The notes beneath the pieces were generated by a model, which ran no database searches, was not told where the DNA came from, and worked only from the letters and a program-made list of their open reading frames with translations. This document shows positions 1-9,477 of a stretch of DNA of 64,000 nt, in pieces. Position 1 is the stretch's first letter. Each line of letters opens with the position of its first letter. The translations under genes and the position numbers were made by a program. The stretch comes from Pseudomonas abieticivorans (GTDB taxonomy: Bacteria; Pseudomonadota; Gammaproteobacteria; Pseudomonadales; Pseudomonadaceae), in NCBI RefSeq assembly GCF_023509015.1, contig NZ_CP094975.1:937501-1001500 (forward strand), given 5' to 3'.

Positions 1-1
1 T

Positions 2-2506
2 TTGTTCGCCGGCCAGATCGACCCGCTGGCCTGGTTCTCGCTGCGTTACAACACCCTGGAACACACCAGCAGGCAGTTGCAGTCCACCCTGTGGGGCCTG
101 GGTGGCGTGCGCGCCCAACCCATCGCGCACCAGTTGCACATCGCCCGTGAAGTCGCCGACCGGATCGCCCCACGCGTACTGCTGGCCGACGAAGTGGGCC
201 TGGGTAAAACCATCGAGGCCGGCTTGGTGATCCACCGCCAACTGCTGACCGGCCGCGCCAGCCGCGTGCTGATCCTGGTACCGGAAAACCTGCAGCACCA
301 GTGGCTGGTGGAAATGCGCCGGCGCTTCAACCTTGAAGTCTCGCTGTTCGACGCCGAACGCTTTATCGAAAGCGACGCCAGCAACCCCTTCGAAGACGCG
401 CAACTGGCGCTGGTTTCGCTGGAGTGGCTGACCTACGACGAAAAAGCACAGGACGCATTGTTCGCCGCCGGCTGGGACCTGCTGGTGGTCGACGAGGCGC
501 ACCACCTGGTGTGGCACGAAGAAAAGGCCAGCCCGCAGTACTCGCTGGTGGAGCAACTGGCCGAAGTGATCCCCGGCGTGCTGCTGCTGACCGCGACCCC
601 CGAGCAACTGGGCCAGGACAGCCACTTCGCGCGCCTGCGCCTGCTGGACCCCAACCGTTTCCACGACCTGCAGGCCTTTCGCGCCGAGAGCGAGAACTAC
701 CGCCCGGTGGCCGAAGCCGTGCAGGAGCTGCTGGACCAGGGCCGCCTGTCGCCCAAGGCCCACGCCACCATCCACGGTTTCCTGGGTGCCGAAGGCGAAG
801 CCCTGCTGGCCGCCGTCAACGATGGCGACACTCAAGCCAGCGCGCGGCTGATCCGCGAGTTGCTGGACCGCCACGGCACCGGCCGCGTGCTGTTCCGTAA
901 CACCCGCGCCGCCGTGCAAGGGTTCCCGGAGCGCAAGCTGCACCCCTACCCGCTGCCGTGCCCCGACCAATACATGGAGTTGCCGCTGGGCGACCACGCC
1001 GAACTGTACCCGGAAGTCAGCTTCCAGGCTCAGGGCGACACCAGCGAAGAAGAACGCTGGTGGCGTTTCGACCCGCGCGTTGAGTGGCTGATCGACACGC
1101 TGAAGATGCTCAAGCGCACCAAGGTGCTGGTCATCTGCGCCCACGCAGAAACCGCCATGGACCTGGAAGACGCCCTGCGCGTGCGCTCCGGCATCCCGGC
1201 CACGGTGTTCCACGAAGGCATGAGCATCCTGGAGCGCGACCGCGCGGCGGCGTACTTTGCCGACGAAGAATTTGGCGCCCAGGTACTGATCTGTTCGGAA
1301 ATCGGCAGTGAAGGTCGTAACTTCCAGTTCTCGCACCACCTGGTGCTGTTCGACCTGCCGTCACACCCCGACCTGCTGGAACAGCGCATCGGCCGCCTGG
1401 ACCGTATCGGCCAGAAGCACATCATCGAACTGCACGTACCGTACCTGCAGAACAGCCCGCAAGAGCGCCTGTTCCAGTGGTACCACCAGGCGTTGAATGC
1501 GTTCCTCAACACCTGCCCGACCGGCAACGCCCTGCAGCATCAGTTTGGCCCACGCCTGCTGCCGCTGCTGGAAAGCGGCGACGACGGCGAGTGGCAAACC
1601 CTGGTGGACGAGGCCCGCGCCGAGCGCGAAACCCTGGAAGCTGACCTGCACAGCGGCCGCGACCGCTTGCTGGAGCTCAATTCCGGCGGCGAAGGCGAAG
1701 GCAAGGCGCTAGTCGAGGCCATCGAAGAGCAGGACGACCAGTTCGCCCTGCCGATCTACATGGAAACCCTGTTCGACGCCTTCGGCATCGACAGCGAAGA
1801 CCATTCCGAGAACGCGCTGATCCTCAAGCCGAGCGAGAAGATGCTCGACGCCAGTTTCCCGCTGGGCGACGACGAAGGCGTGACCATCACCTACGACCGC
1901 CACCAGGCGCTGTCTCGCGAAGACATGCAGTTCATCACCTGGGAACACCCGATGGTGCAGGGCGGCATGGACCTGGTGCTGTCCGGTTCCATGGGCAACA
2001 CCGCCGTGGCGCTGATCAAGAACAAGGCGCTCAAACCCGGCACCGTGTTGCTTGAGCTGCTGTACGTGAGTGAAGTGGTGGCCCCGCGCTCGTTGCAACT
2101 GGGCCGCTACCTGCCACCGGCGGCGTTGCGCTGCCTGCTGGACACCAACGGCAACGACCTGTCGTCGCGGGTCAGCTTCGAAACCCTCAATGACCAGCTC
2201 GAAAGCGTGCCCAAGGCCAGTGCCAACAAGTTCATCCAGGCTCAACGCGACGTGCTCGCGCCGCGTATCAATGCCGGCGAAACCAAGGTGCTGCCGCGCC
2301 ATGAGGAGCGCGTGGCCGAAGCCAAGCGCCGCCTGGCGGCAGAGACCGACGAAGAACTGGCGCGCCTGACCGCCCTGCAAGCGGTCAACCCGACCGTGCG
2401 CGACAGCGAACTGGACGCGTTGCGCAAGCAGCGTGAACAGGGCCTGGCGATGTTTGAAAAAGCCGCGCTGCGCCTGGAAGCGATTCGGGTGCTGGTAGCG
2501 GGCTAG
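2..2506 (+). CDS. rapA: RNA polymerase-associated SWI2/SNF2 ATPase RapA (5' end missing)
   Basis: RapA recycles RNA polymerase after transcription by ATP-driven remodelling. The visible 834 residues lack roughly the first 110 of the usual ~950, so the real start lies before the window. The Walker A motif (GLGKT, about residues 66-70 of the visible part) sits in a [12 protein letters not shown] block, and a DEAH-type box (VVDEAHH) follows near residue 163. The C-terminal helicase lobe has the typical [12 protein letters not shown] and [11 protein letters not shown] motifs (motifs V and VI), followed by the long RapA-specific C-terminus. The gene converges on an MFS gene and ends at an 18-bp perfect hairpin. 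Seen: motifs and truncation by the window edge. Known: family function. Confidence 0.95.
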   Translation: MFAGQIDPLAWFSLRYNTLEHTSRQLQSTLWGLGGVRAQPIAHQLHIAREVADRIAPRVLLADEVGLGKTIEAGLVIHRQLLTGRASRVLILVPENLQHQWLVEMRRRFNLEVSLFDAERFIESDASNPFEDAQLALVSLEWLTYDEKAQDALFAAGWDLLVVDEAHHLVWHEEKASPQYSLVEQLAEVIPGVLLLTATPEQLGQDSHFARLRLLDPNRFHDLQAFRAESENYRPVAEAVQELLDQGRLSPKAHATIHGFLGAEGEALLAAVNDGDTQASARLIRELLDRHGTGRVLFRNTRAAVQGFPERKLHPYPLPCPDQYMELPLGDHAELYPEVSFQAQGDTSEEERWWRFDPRVEWLIDTLKMLKRTKVLVICAHAETAMDLEDALRVRSGIPATVFHEGMSILERDRAAAYFADEEFGAQVLICSEIGSEGRNFQFSHHLVLFDLPSHPDLLEQRIGRLDRIGQKHIIELHVPYLQNSPQERLFQWYHQALNAFLNTCPTGNALQHQFGPRLLPLLESGDDGEWQTLVDEARAERETLEADLHSGRDRLLELNSGGEGEGKALVEAIEEQDDQFALPIYMETLFDAFGIDSEDHSENALILKPSEKMLDASFPLGDDEGVTITYDRHQALSREDMQFITWEHPMVQGGMDLVLSGSMGNTAVALIKNKALKPGTVLLELLYVSEVVAPRSLQLGRYLPPAALRCLLDTNGNDLSSRVSFETLNDQLESVPKASANKFIQAQRDVLAPRINAGETKVLPRHEERVAEAKRRLAAETDEELARLTALQAVNPTVRDSELDALRKQREQGLAMFEKAALRLEAIRVLVAG

Positions 2507-2515
2507 CACCGAGTC

Positions 2516-2562
2516 GCCCCCGCCCCAGCCCTCTCCCAAAGGATGAGGGCTGGGGCGGGGGC
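2516..2562. terminator. Bidirectional terminator hairpin between rapA and MFS gene
   Basis: A perfect 18-bp GC-rich inverted repeat (arms 2516-2533 and 2545-2562, loop of 11) lies between two convergent stop codons. It has no U-tract on either strand, so it would work as a stable 3'-end or attenuating hairpin rather than a textbook intrinsic terminator. Confidence 0.6.
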
Positions 2563-2573
2563 AACCACGCTAC

Positions 2574-3920
2574 CTAAGCGGGCACCGCCCCCACCGCTGG
2601 CACATCCAGCACGATCGACTCACGCATGCGCTGGGCATCCTTGCTATAGGTGCGCGCCGCCATGCCCAAAAAGCCCATGGTCAGCAACAACGCCACCGGT
2701 ATCAGCAACAGCGCGTCATGCAGCCCCTCGGCCTTGAACACTTCACTCATCTGCGTGGCATTGGCCGCCAGCATCGCCGCATTGGCAAAGTGGTCCGACA
2801 GCAAGCCCGCGACCACCGGGCCCAGGCCACCCCCGAGCAAATACAAGCCGGCGAAATAGATCGCCATGGCCGTGGCGCGCATGCGTGGCTGCACCACATC
2901 CAGGATCGCCGTGTAGGCACAGGTGTAGAAGCTGTAGGTCAACAACCAGCCAAAGGCGAACACCCCGACAAACAGGCTGATGTCGATGCGCCCGGCCATC
3001 AGCGCGTAGCCGGTGGCAAAAGTGGCAACGAACATGCAGCCCATCGCCAGCAACAGCCGGCCGTTGGCACGGCGCTGATGCACCTTGTCGGTCAGCCAGC
3101 CGCCCAGGGTTAGCCCCACCAGCCCAGTGATCCCCACGATCAGCCCGGTGGTGGCCGCGGCGTGGTGCAAAGGCAACTGGAAATAGCGTTGCAACAGCGG
3201 CACCATGAACGAGTTGCAGGCGTAGGTGGCAAAGTTGAAGGCCAGGCCTGCCAGGGTCAGCCAGCAGAAAGTCGGGATGTGCAACAGTCGACGAATCGGC
3301 CGATCAATCGGCGCCTGGCTTACCTGCACCGCTTCTGCCGCACCGCGTTTGGGCTCACGGATACGGAACATCAGGATCGCCAGCAACAGGCCCGGCACGG
3401 CGGCAATAAAGAACGGTGCGCGCCAACTGCCAAACGCCTGCACGATGTAACCGGTGGTGAAGAACGCCATCACCAGCCCCAGGGGCAGGCCCAGCATGAA
3501 GATGCCCATGGCCCGACCGCGCTTGTTGGCCGGGAACAGATCACCGATCAGCGAGTTGGCCGCAGGTGCATAGCTGGCCTCGCCGATGCCGATGCCCATG
3601 CGTACCAGCAAGAACGTCCAGAAGCTACCCACCAGCCCATTCACCGCCGTCAGCGCGCTCCACGCCGTCAGGCCCCAGCCCATCATCTTGCGCCGCGAGC
3701 CGTTGTCAGCCATGCGCCCCAACGGAATGCCGGCCATCGCATACACCAAGGTGAACGCGGTACCGACCACGCCCAGTTGCAAGTCACTGAGGTGCCACTC
3801 CATGCGCAGCGGTTCAATGATGATGGCCGGGATGGTGCGGTCGTAGAAGTTGAACAGGTTGGCCAGGAACAACAGCAGCAATATGCGCCAGGCATTCGGC
3901 GCCTGTGTGGAGTTGGGCAT
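2574..3920 (-). CDS. MFS transporter (spinster-like group)
   Basis: A 448-residue, 12-helix major facilitator protein of the inner membrane. The N-terminal part has the DRTIPAIIIEPL stretch in helix 1, a GRMADNGSRRK loop between helices 2 and 3 (the MFS signature A loop), and GIGEASYAPAANSLI in helix 5. Together these resemble the Spns/ACS-like groups of the family. Substrate cannot be read from sequence. It is alone on its strand, converges with rapA, and is divergent from the cyclic-di-GMP gene across 256 bp. ATG start at 3920; no better internal start was seen. Confidence 0.85.
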   Translation of the reverse strand: MPNSTQAPNAWRILLLLFLANLFNFYDRTIPAIIIEPLRMEWHLSDLQLGVVGTAFTLVYAMAGIPLGRMADNGSRRKMMGWGLTAWSALTAVNGLVGSFWTFLLVRMGIGIGEASYAPAANSLIGDLFPANKRGRAMGIFMLGLPLGLVMAFFTTGYIVQAFGSWRAPFFIAAVPGLLLAILMFRIREPKRGAAEAVQVSQAPIDRPIRRLLHIPTFCWLTLAGLAFNFATYACNSFMVPLLQRYFQLPLHHAAATTGLIVGITGLVGLTLGGWLTDKVHQRRANGRLLLAMGCMFVATFATGYALMAGRIDISLFVGVFAFGWLLTYSFYTCAYTAILDVVQPRMRATAMAIYFAGLYLLGGGLGPVVAGLLSDHFANAAMLAANATQMSEVFKAEGLHDALLLIPVALLLTMGFLGMAARTYSKDAQRMRESIVLDVPAVGAVPA

Positions 3921-4176
3921 CGGGTACGCTCTTATTGTAATTAGGGTGACCGCTTTTCAATCTAGGAGCCCGTTGCCCGATTGTCTGCCTCCATCAGCTA
4001 CGCTGATATCCTCCAATCGAACAGAAACGCTGAAGCATTTATCACTTTTCGCTATGAGGTCGATTACGAAATGATTGGCAGCACATTGCCATTAGGTTTT
4101 GGGCCCCTCCTATACTGAATCCAACTTGCCGCCGTCTCCGACAGCGGTGCAGGAGGACTCACTATCGGGGCGCGCT

Positions 4177-6456
4177 ATGGATTGGCTGGGTTTGCGTTTT
4201 CTTGGAGAGCTTCCAAGCAGCGGGCAAATTGTGCTCGACTGCACCCATAATCCGTTTCTGGTTCTGCTGGCTTACTGCGTCGCCTGCGCCGGCAGCTTCG
4301 CCACGCTGGACATGGCCGAACGCATCAGCCACGTCGAACAACCCAAATCCCAACGCCACTGGCGGCTGATCGGAGCCGGTTGCCTGGCCGTGGGCATCTG
4401 GGCCATGCACTTCATCAGCATGCTGGCTTTCGAAACACCGCTTGAAGTGCATTTCGAACTGCCGATCACCGTGGTCTCGCTGTTCATCGCCCTGATCGCC
4501 GGCCTGTTGATGATGAACACCCTGGGCCGTCCCAACTTGTCAGTGTGGTCGTTCAGCAAGGCGTCCATTGGCATCGGCAGTGGCATCGCCGCCATGCATT
4601 ACGTCGGCATGGCGGCCCTGCAGTCCAGCGCTGTCAGCTATTACAACCCCAGGTTGTTTGCCTTGTCGGTGGCCGTTGCCATCGTTGCCAGTTCGGCGGT
4701 CATTGCACTGGCCCGCTACTTTCGCAAGGGCAGCGGCATGTTCCACCAATTGCTCAAGTACAGCGCCAGCCTGTTGATGGGCGCGGGTATCGTCAGCACC
4801 CACTTCATCGGCATGTGGGCCTTGGTGCTCGCGGTGCCCGCAGGCAGCCCGTTGCACGGCGCGACCACCGATAACAGCCTGCAACTGGGCTTGACCGTGG
4901 CCTTGATCACTTTGCTGATCATTGCCAGTTGCCTCAGCGCGGCGCTGGCCGACAAAAAGCTGCAAGGCAAGGAGCACGACCTGCGCCGGGTCAACGCCCT
5001 GCTCAGCCAGCTCGACCAGGCGCGCATGTCGCTGCAACAAGTGGCCCATTACGATGCGCTGACCAACCTGATCAACCGCCGCGGCTTCAATCAGCTGTTT
5101 GGTGAAAAGCTCACCCAGCAAACCCTGAGCAACGGCATGCTGGCGGTGATGTTCCTGGACATCGACCACTTCAAGCGCATCAACGACAGCCTCGGCCACG
5201 ACGCTGGCGACGAACTGCTCAAGGTCATCGCCGGGCACATCAAGGGCGCCACCCGCAGCCACGAAGACGTGGTCGCGCGGTTTGGCGGCGACGAATTCTG
5301 CATCCTGATCAGCCTGAACAATCGCGAAGAGGCGCGGCAATTGGCCTTGCGCATCATGCAAAAAATGAAAGAACCCATCGACCTGGCCGGCCGGCGCATG
5401 GTGATGAGCACCAGCATCGGCATCAGCGTGTTCCCCGACGACGGCAATACCTGCGAGGAGCTGCTCAAGCACGCCGACCTTGCCCTTTATCAATCCAAGG
5501 GCGCCGGGCGCAACAGCCTGCATTTTTTCAGCTCCAACCTGAAAACCCGCGCCACCCTGGAGCTGCAACTGGAAGAAGAGTTGCGCAACGCCCTGCGCGA
5601 CGACATAGGCCTGGAGCTGTTTTACCAACCCATCTACGACTTGCGCTCGGGTCAGGTGGCCAAGCTTGAAGCGCTGGTACGCTGGCGCCATCCAGAGCAC
5701 GGCCTGCTGACCCCGGACCGCTTCATCAGCATTGCCGAGGCCAACGGGCTGATCGCCGAACTGGATGGCTGGGTCATGCGCCGTGCCTGCCATGACCTGA
5801 GCCGATTGTCCCATAACGGCTGCGAACAACTGAAGATCACCGTGAACTGCTCGGCCCTGAACCTGGGCCGTGACGAACTGGCCGATGAAGTCGCCCAGGC
5901 CCTGGCCGACGCAGGCGTCTCGCCACACCGGTTGGAACTGGAGGTCACCGAAAACGCGCTGATGGGCAACATCAACGCCACCATCACCCTGCTGAAAAAG
6001 ATCCGCGCCCTGGGTGTGTCACTGTCGATCGACGACTTCGGCACCGGCTACTCATCCCTGGCCTACCTCAAGCGCCTGCCCTTGGACACCCTGAAGATCG
6101 ACCGGTCGTTCATCCAGGACATCCCCCGCTCGACCCAAGACATGGAAATCGTCCAGGCAATCATCGTCATGGCCCACACCCTGCACTTGCAAGTAGTGAC
6201 CGAAGGCGTGGAGACGATGCAACAGTACGAGTTTCTCTCGCGCTATGGTTGCGACTATGTGCAAGGCTACCTGCTCAGCCGCCCGGTGCCGTTGCAAGAC
6301 CTGCGCATGGTACTGGACCAGTTGCGCGATCGGCGCCACGTGGGCGGCGGTGCAGTCATGCCTTTTCGCGATACAAATGAACCAGTGTCGCAGGATCTTT
6401 TTGCAGATAGCCCTGGCTACCATGCTGGCGCATCAATTGCGCGGCCAGTGCGCTGA
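4177..6456 (+). CDS. MHYT-GGDEF-EAL cyclic-di-GMP enzyme (MucR/NbdA-like)
   Basis: A 759-residue membrane-bound bifunctional cyclic-di-GMP protein. The N-terminal MHYT sensor has three motif copies (MHFISM about residue 77, MHYVGM about 140, THFIGM about 208); this fold is proposed to bind copper and sense NO, O2 or CO. The GGDEF motif at residues 370-374 is intact, so cyclase activity is possible. The EAL motif at 498-500 is intact, with TENAL, IDDFGTGYSSL and TEGVET conserved, so phosphodiesterase activity is also possible. Architecture matches P. aeruginosa MucR (alginate, dispersal) and NbdA, but NbdA has a degenerate AGDEF. I chose ATG 4177 over the upstream TTG 4099; AGGAGG at 4151-4156 is 20 nt away, so the start is not certain. 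The last ~30 residues are antisense to the next gene. Confidence 0.9.
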   Translation: MDWLGLRFLGELPSSGQIVLDCTHNPFLVLLAYCVACAGSFATLDMAERISHVEQPKSQRHWRLIGAGCLAVGIWAMHFISMLAFETPLEVHFELPITVVSLFIALIAGLLMMNTLGRPNLSVWSFSKASIGIGSGIAAMHYVGMAALQSSAVSYYNPRLFALSVAVAIVASSAVIALARYFRKGSGMFHQLLKYSASLLMGAGIVSTHFIGMWALVLAVPAGSPLHGATTDNSLQLGLTVALITLLIIASCLSAALADKKLQGKEHDLRRVNALLSQLDQARMSLQQVAHYDALTNLINRRGFNQLFGEKLTQQTLSNGMLAVMFLDIDHFKRINDSLGHDAGDELLKVIAGHIKGATRSHEDVVARFGGDEFCILISLNNREEARQLALRIMQKMKEPIDLAGRRMVMSTSIGISVFPDDGNTCEELLKHADLALYQSKGAGRNSLHFFSSNLKTRATLELQLEEELRNALRDDIGLELFYQPIYDLRSGQVAKLEALVRWRHPEHGLLTPDRFISIAEANGLIAELDGWVMRRACHDLSRLSHNGCEQLKITVNCSALNLGRDELADEVAQALADAGVSPHRLELEVTENALMGNINATITLLKKIRALGVSLSIDDFGTGYSSLAYLKRLPLDTLKIDRSFIQDIPRSTQDMEIVQAIIVMAHTLHLQVVTEGVETMQQYEFLSRYGCDYVQGYLLSRPVPLQDLRMVLDQLRDRRHVGGGAVMPFRDTNEPVSQDLFADSPGYHAGASIARPVR

Positions 6457-7243
6457 TCGGCGTCGCCGAGCCCGCCTGATGGGCCAGCTTGACCGCCCCG
6501 TCCAAGTCCTTGAGCAACGTGCGCACGTGCCATTTGACCGGCTCGAACTGGCTCGCGGCCATCTGAGGGGCCAAAAACTGCAACGGTTTGGAATCGGCAA
6601 AACCGCCGGCCAGGGCCTGTGCAATACGCCCGGCATCCACCCCCGATCGTTCGGCCAGCGCTACCACTTCAGCAATCACCAAGGCGTTGCAGGCCACGAT
6701 CATCTGGTTGCAGGTCTTGGTTACTTGCCCCGCGCCCACCGCGCCCATGTGCGTCACGCGTTGGCCCAGCGCCAACAGGATCGGCTCGGCGCGCTGCACA
6801 TCCGCAACGCTGCCGCCGGCCATGATCGCCAATGTGCCCGCTTCAGCCCCGCCTACGCCACCCGACACCGGCGCATCGACCCAGCGCATGCCACAGTCGG
6901 CGGCCAGTTGCGCAGCCATCTGGCGGGTGGCGCCGGCTTCGACACTGGAGCAATCGATCAGCAAACCGCCGGGCTGGCCGCCTTGGGCGATGCCGTGCGC
7001 GCCGAACACCACCTCGCGCACCACGCCCGTGTCGGCCAGGCACAACACCACCACCTCGCAGGCCTCGGCCAATTGCGCGGGGCTCTCGGCCAGGCGCGCG
7101 CCGGCGGCCTGCAATTGGGCGCATTTGTCCGGGTTGCGGTTCCACACGGTCAATGGGTAACCGGCCGCCAGCAGTCGTCGACACATGGGCAGGCCCATCA
7201 GGCCGATGCCGGCAAAACCCAATGAGGGAAGTATTGAAGTCAT
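6356..7243 (-). CDS. NAD(P)-dependent beta-hydroxyacid dehydrogenase (HIBADH/GlxR-like)
   Basis: A 295-residue oxidoreductase of the 3-hydroxyisobutyrate dehydrogenase / tartronate semialdehyde reductase family. The Rossmann motif GIGLMG is at residues 12-17. The substrate loop DAPVSGGVGGAEAGTLAIM and the catalytic-lysine region VTKTCNQ (Lys about 171) are intact. Substrate within the family (3-hydroxyisobutyrate, tartronate semialdehyde or similar) is not determinable. The ATG at 7243 has a GGAGAA ribosome site 4 bases upstream; an upstream in-frame Met is less likely. The gene ends inside the convergent MHYT-GGDEF-EAL gene with 101 bp of overlap, which is unusually long. Confidence 0.85.
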   Translation of the reverse strand: MTSILPSLGFAGIGLMGLPMCRRLLAAGYPLTVWNRNPDKCAQLQAAGARLAESPAQLAEACEVVVLCLADTGVVREVVFGAHGIAQGGQPGGLLIDCSSVEAGATRQMAAQLAADCGMRWVDAPVSGGVGGAEAGTLAIMAGGSVADVQRAEPILLALGQRVTHMGAVGAGQVTKTCNQMIVACNALVIAEVVALAERSGVDAGRIAQALAGGFADSKPLQFLAPQMAASQFEPVKWHVRTLLKDLDGAVKLAHQAGSATPISALAAQLMRQHGSQGYLQKDPATLVHLYREKA

Positions 7244-7394
7244 GCAGTTCTCCATGGGCACAGGCTTGCTGTTTTTATATGGGTGACCAATGTGAAAGGC
7301 CATGTCAGAAGTTTCACACATTCATATGGAAACCTCCCGCAATCAACCGAGAAATGTACATCGCGCCATTCAGAAAAATCACGCCAATGTAATC

Positions 7395-7423
7395 AAAAAA
7401 GGCCGCCCGAAAAGGCAGCCCTT
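7395..7423 (-). terminator. Intrinsic terminator after the DUF2288 gene
   Basis: Read on the minus strand, a 10-bp stem (two G-U pairs) with a TTTTCG loop is followed by six T. It lies about 30 bp after the stop of the 7451-7756 gene, so it would end that transcript before the dehydrogenase gene. Confidence 0.75.
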
Positions 7424-7450
7424 GTAGTCGCACCAAAATAGAGCGATGCC

Positions 7451-7756
7451 TTATTGACCCGCCCTCTCCTGGATCACCACCCAAGGCGATATCACGACCG
7501 CCCATAGCTCGGGGCCACGCTCAAAAAAATCCAGCGCCTGCGTTTCAGACACCTTGGCGAGCAAACCTGCGTCCAGCCATTGCGCCACCTGGGCAGTGTC
7601 GTCCAGTGAAATACCCTCTGCCGCCGCGATCAAATCCAGCGCAGGGTCGACCCACAACAGGGCACCCCGGGCAAAAAACGGTTGCAGATCCTGCCATCCG
7701 ATTACCGCGGTTTCGCCGAGCAGCTTGGCATAGAGAGTGCTAGGTTGATCAGTCAT
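7451..7756 (-). CDS. DUF2288 family protein
   Basis: A 101-residue cytosolic protein starting MTDQPSTLYAKLLGETA, followed by a QPFFARGALLWVDPALDLIAAA block that I recognise from the DUF2288 family, common in Pseudomonas and other gammaproteobacteria. Function is unknown. The reading frame stays open 37 codons further upstream, but that extension looks non-coding and has no conserved character, so the ATG at 7756 (weak GGTGAT ribosome site) is preferred. It stands alone between a terminator and the braC promoter region. Confidence 0.75.
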   Translation of the reverse strand: MTDQPSTLYAKLLGETAVIGWQDLQPFFARGALLWVDPALDLIAAAEGISLDDTAQVAQWLDAGLLAKVSETQALDFFERGPELWAVVISPWVVIQERAGQ

Positions 7757-8130
7757 GGGTATCACCAGAAAAATAGTCGGCACCATGATAACGCCTGAAT
7801 TTTTCTGGAAAAACCCGGTTTCAAATAAGTGATTGATAGATAAGTGCCGAAAAGCCAAGGATGACAACCTTCAACACAGGTTTGACCCGCCGTTATTCTG
7901 TAACTTTCTTTCAATAAAGCGACACTCCTGTGATTTGCCCTCCGGCGCCAGCTTTTCAAGCGATCAAGCGGCGCTCTACACTGTACCGGTACAGTTACCG
8001 GGGGCCGATCGGGGTGTTACTTCGTTCGCGCAGGCAGCCATGGATACACATGGGCACCTGTTTCGAAATGACCCGGTCCTGCAGCTTTCGCCGCAAGACT
8101 ATAAAAAATACAACAGATGAGTGGAGCATT
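7757..8130. promoter_or_regulatory. braC upstream region with a 16-bp perfect palindrome
   Basis: A 374-bp non-coding stretch between the divergent DUF2288 gene and braC. The main feature is a perfect palindrome, ACTGTACCGGTACAGT, at 7980-7995, 135 bp before the braC start. That is a plausible dimeric repressor or activator operator, but I cannot name the regulator. A GTGGAG ribosome site for braC is at 8121-8126. I found no convincing -35/-10 pair by eye. Confidence 0.5.
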
Positions 8131-9249
8131 ATGACTAAGCAGATTTCCAAGCTGTTTGCCGCATTGGTACTGGCGGGGGTTGCCAGCCATTCGTTCGCAG
8201 CCGATACCATCAAGATCGGTATCGCGGGCCCTAAAACCGGCCCGGTTGCTCAGTACGGCGACATGCAGTTCAGCGGCGCGCGGATGGCCATCGAGCAGAT
8301 CAACGCCAAGGGCGGCGTTGATGGCAAGAAGCTTGAAGCCGTCGAATACGACGACGCCTGCGATCCAAAGCAAGCGGTTGCCGTGGCCAACAAAGTGGTC
8401 AACGACGGCGTTAAATTCGTGGTCGGCCACCTGTGCTCCAGCTCCACCCAGCCAGCGTCGGACATCTACGAAGACGAAGGCGTGATCATGATCACCCCGG
8501 CTGCCACCAGCCCGGAGATCACCGCCCGTGGCTACAAAATGGTGTTCCGCACCATCGGCCTGGACAGCGCCCAGGGCCCGGCGGCCGGCAACTACATTGC
8601 CGACCACGTGAAGCCTAAAATCGTTGCCGTGATCCACGACAAGCAGCAGTACGGCGAAGGCATCGCCACCGCAGTCAAGAAGACCCTGGAAGCCAAGAAC
8701 GTGAAAGTGGCCGTGTTCGAAGGCATCAATGCCGGCGACAAGGACTTCTCTTCGCTGATCGCCAAACTCAAACAAGCCAATGTCGACTTCGTCTACTACG
8801 GCGGCTACCACCCTGAGCTGGGCCTGATCCTGCGCCAAGCCCAGGAAAAAGGCCTGAAAGCCAAGTTCATGGGCCCAGAGGGCGTGGGTAACGACTCCAT
8901 CTCGCAAATCGCCAAGGAGGCCTCCGAAGGCCTGCTGGTAACCCTGCCCAAATCCTTCGACCAGGACCCGGCCAACGTTGCCCTGGCTGACGCGTTCAAA
9001 GCCAAGAAGGAAGACCCAAGCGGCCCGTTCGTGTTCCCGTCCTACTCCGCCGTTGAAGTGATTGCCGGTGGTATCGCCGCCGCCAAGAGCGAAGACCCGG
9101 CCAAAGTGGCTGCTGCCATCCACGCCGGTACCTTCAAGACCCCGACCGGCGACCTGAGCTTCGACGAGAAAGGCGACCTGAAAGCGTTCAAGTTCGTGGT
9201 TTACGAGTGGCACTTCGGCAAGCCAAAAACTGAAGCTTCGCCTCAGTAA
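8131..9249 (+). CDS. braC: Branched-chain amino-acid ABC transporter, periplasmic binding protein
   Basis: A 372-residue periplasmic binding protein (LIVAT-BP, BraC/LivJ family) that captures leucine, isoleucine, valine, alanine and threonine for the BraDEFG importer. A typical signal peptide (residues 1-25, ending SHSFA before ADTIKIG) precedes the type-I binding fold, with conserved VVGHLCSSSTQPASDIYEDEGV. The ATG at 8131 has GTGGAG just upstream; the open frame extends further upstream, but that part is not signal-peptide-like. It is separated from braD by a strong terminator, which fits the common pattern of extra binding-protein expression relative to the membrane complex. Confidence 0.93.
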   Translation: MTKQISKLFAALVLAGVASHSFAADTIKIGIAGPKTGPVAQYGDMQFSGARMAIEQINAKGGVDGKKLEAVEYDDACDPKQAVAVANKVVNDGVKFVVGHLCSSSTQPASDIYEDEGVIMITPAATSPEITARGYKMVFRTIGLDSAQGPAAGNYIADHVKPKIVAVIHDKQQYGEGIATAVKKTLEAKNVKVAVFEGINAGDKDFSSLIAKLKQANVDFVYYGGYHPELGLILRQAQEKGLKAKFMGPEGVGNDSISQIAKEASEGLLVTLPKSFDQDPANVALADAFKAKKEDPSGPFVFPSYSAVEVIAGGIAAAKSEDPAKVAAAIHAGTFKTPTGDLSFDEKGDLKAFKFVVYEWHFGKPKTEASPQ

Positions 9250-9267
9250 CGCCGCTTAGCCCTACAA

Positions 9268-9300
9268 AAAGCCCACTGCTTGCGCAGTGGGCTTTGTTTT
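9268..9300 (+). terminator. Intrinsic terminator between braC and braD
   Basis: A 12-bp perfect stem (9268-9279 with 9284-9295, TTGC loop) is followed by GTTTT. It lies 18 bp after the braC stop, inside the bra cluster, so braDEFG would be expressed by read-through or from a promoter in 9301-9477. Confidence 0.85.
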
Positions 9301-9477
9301 ACGAGTAAGGGGCCTGAATCCGCGATCCGGAGGCTGGCTCACCTAGAAATCTCTAAAACCGTCACCAGCGGTTCGCTGGCAAAAAACTCCACACCTCTCG
9401 GGCTGGCCCCAAGGTGCGTGAGCGGGAAAATGACTCCACCAGTGAAATGCGTATCAGGTTTTTAGGAGCGCGCAGTA

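Noticed and set aside
4076..4091. TGGCA...TGCCA upstream of the MHYT gene as a sigma-54 promoter
   Set aside because: GG and GC are separated by 9 rather than 10 bases and the -24 element is imperfect, so spacing is wrong.
4540..5928. A 462-codon minus-strand frame within the MHYT-GGDEF-EAL gene
   Set aside because: Low-complexity Gln/Val/His-rich shadow of a GC-rich gene in the opposite strand; no ribosome site or domain.
9364..9386. Second hairpin (CCAGCG/CGCTGG) between braC and braD
   Set aside because: Followed by an A-tract rather than T on the plus strand; not a convincing terminator or riboswitch.
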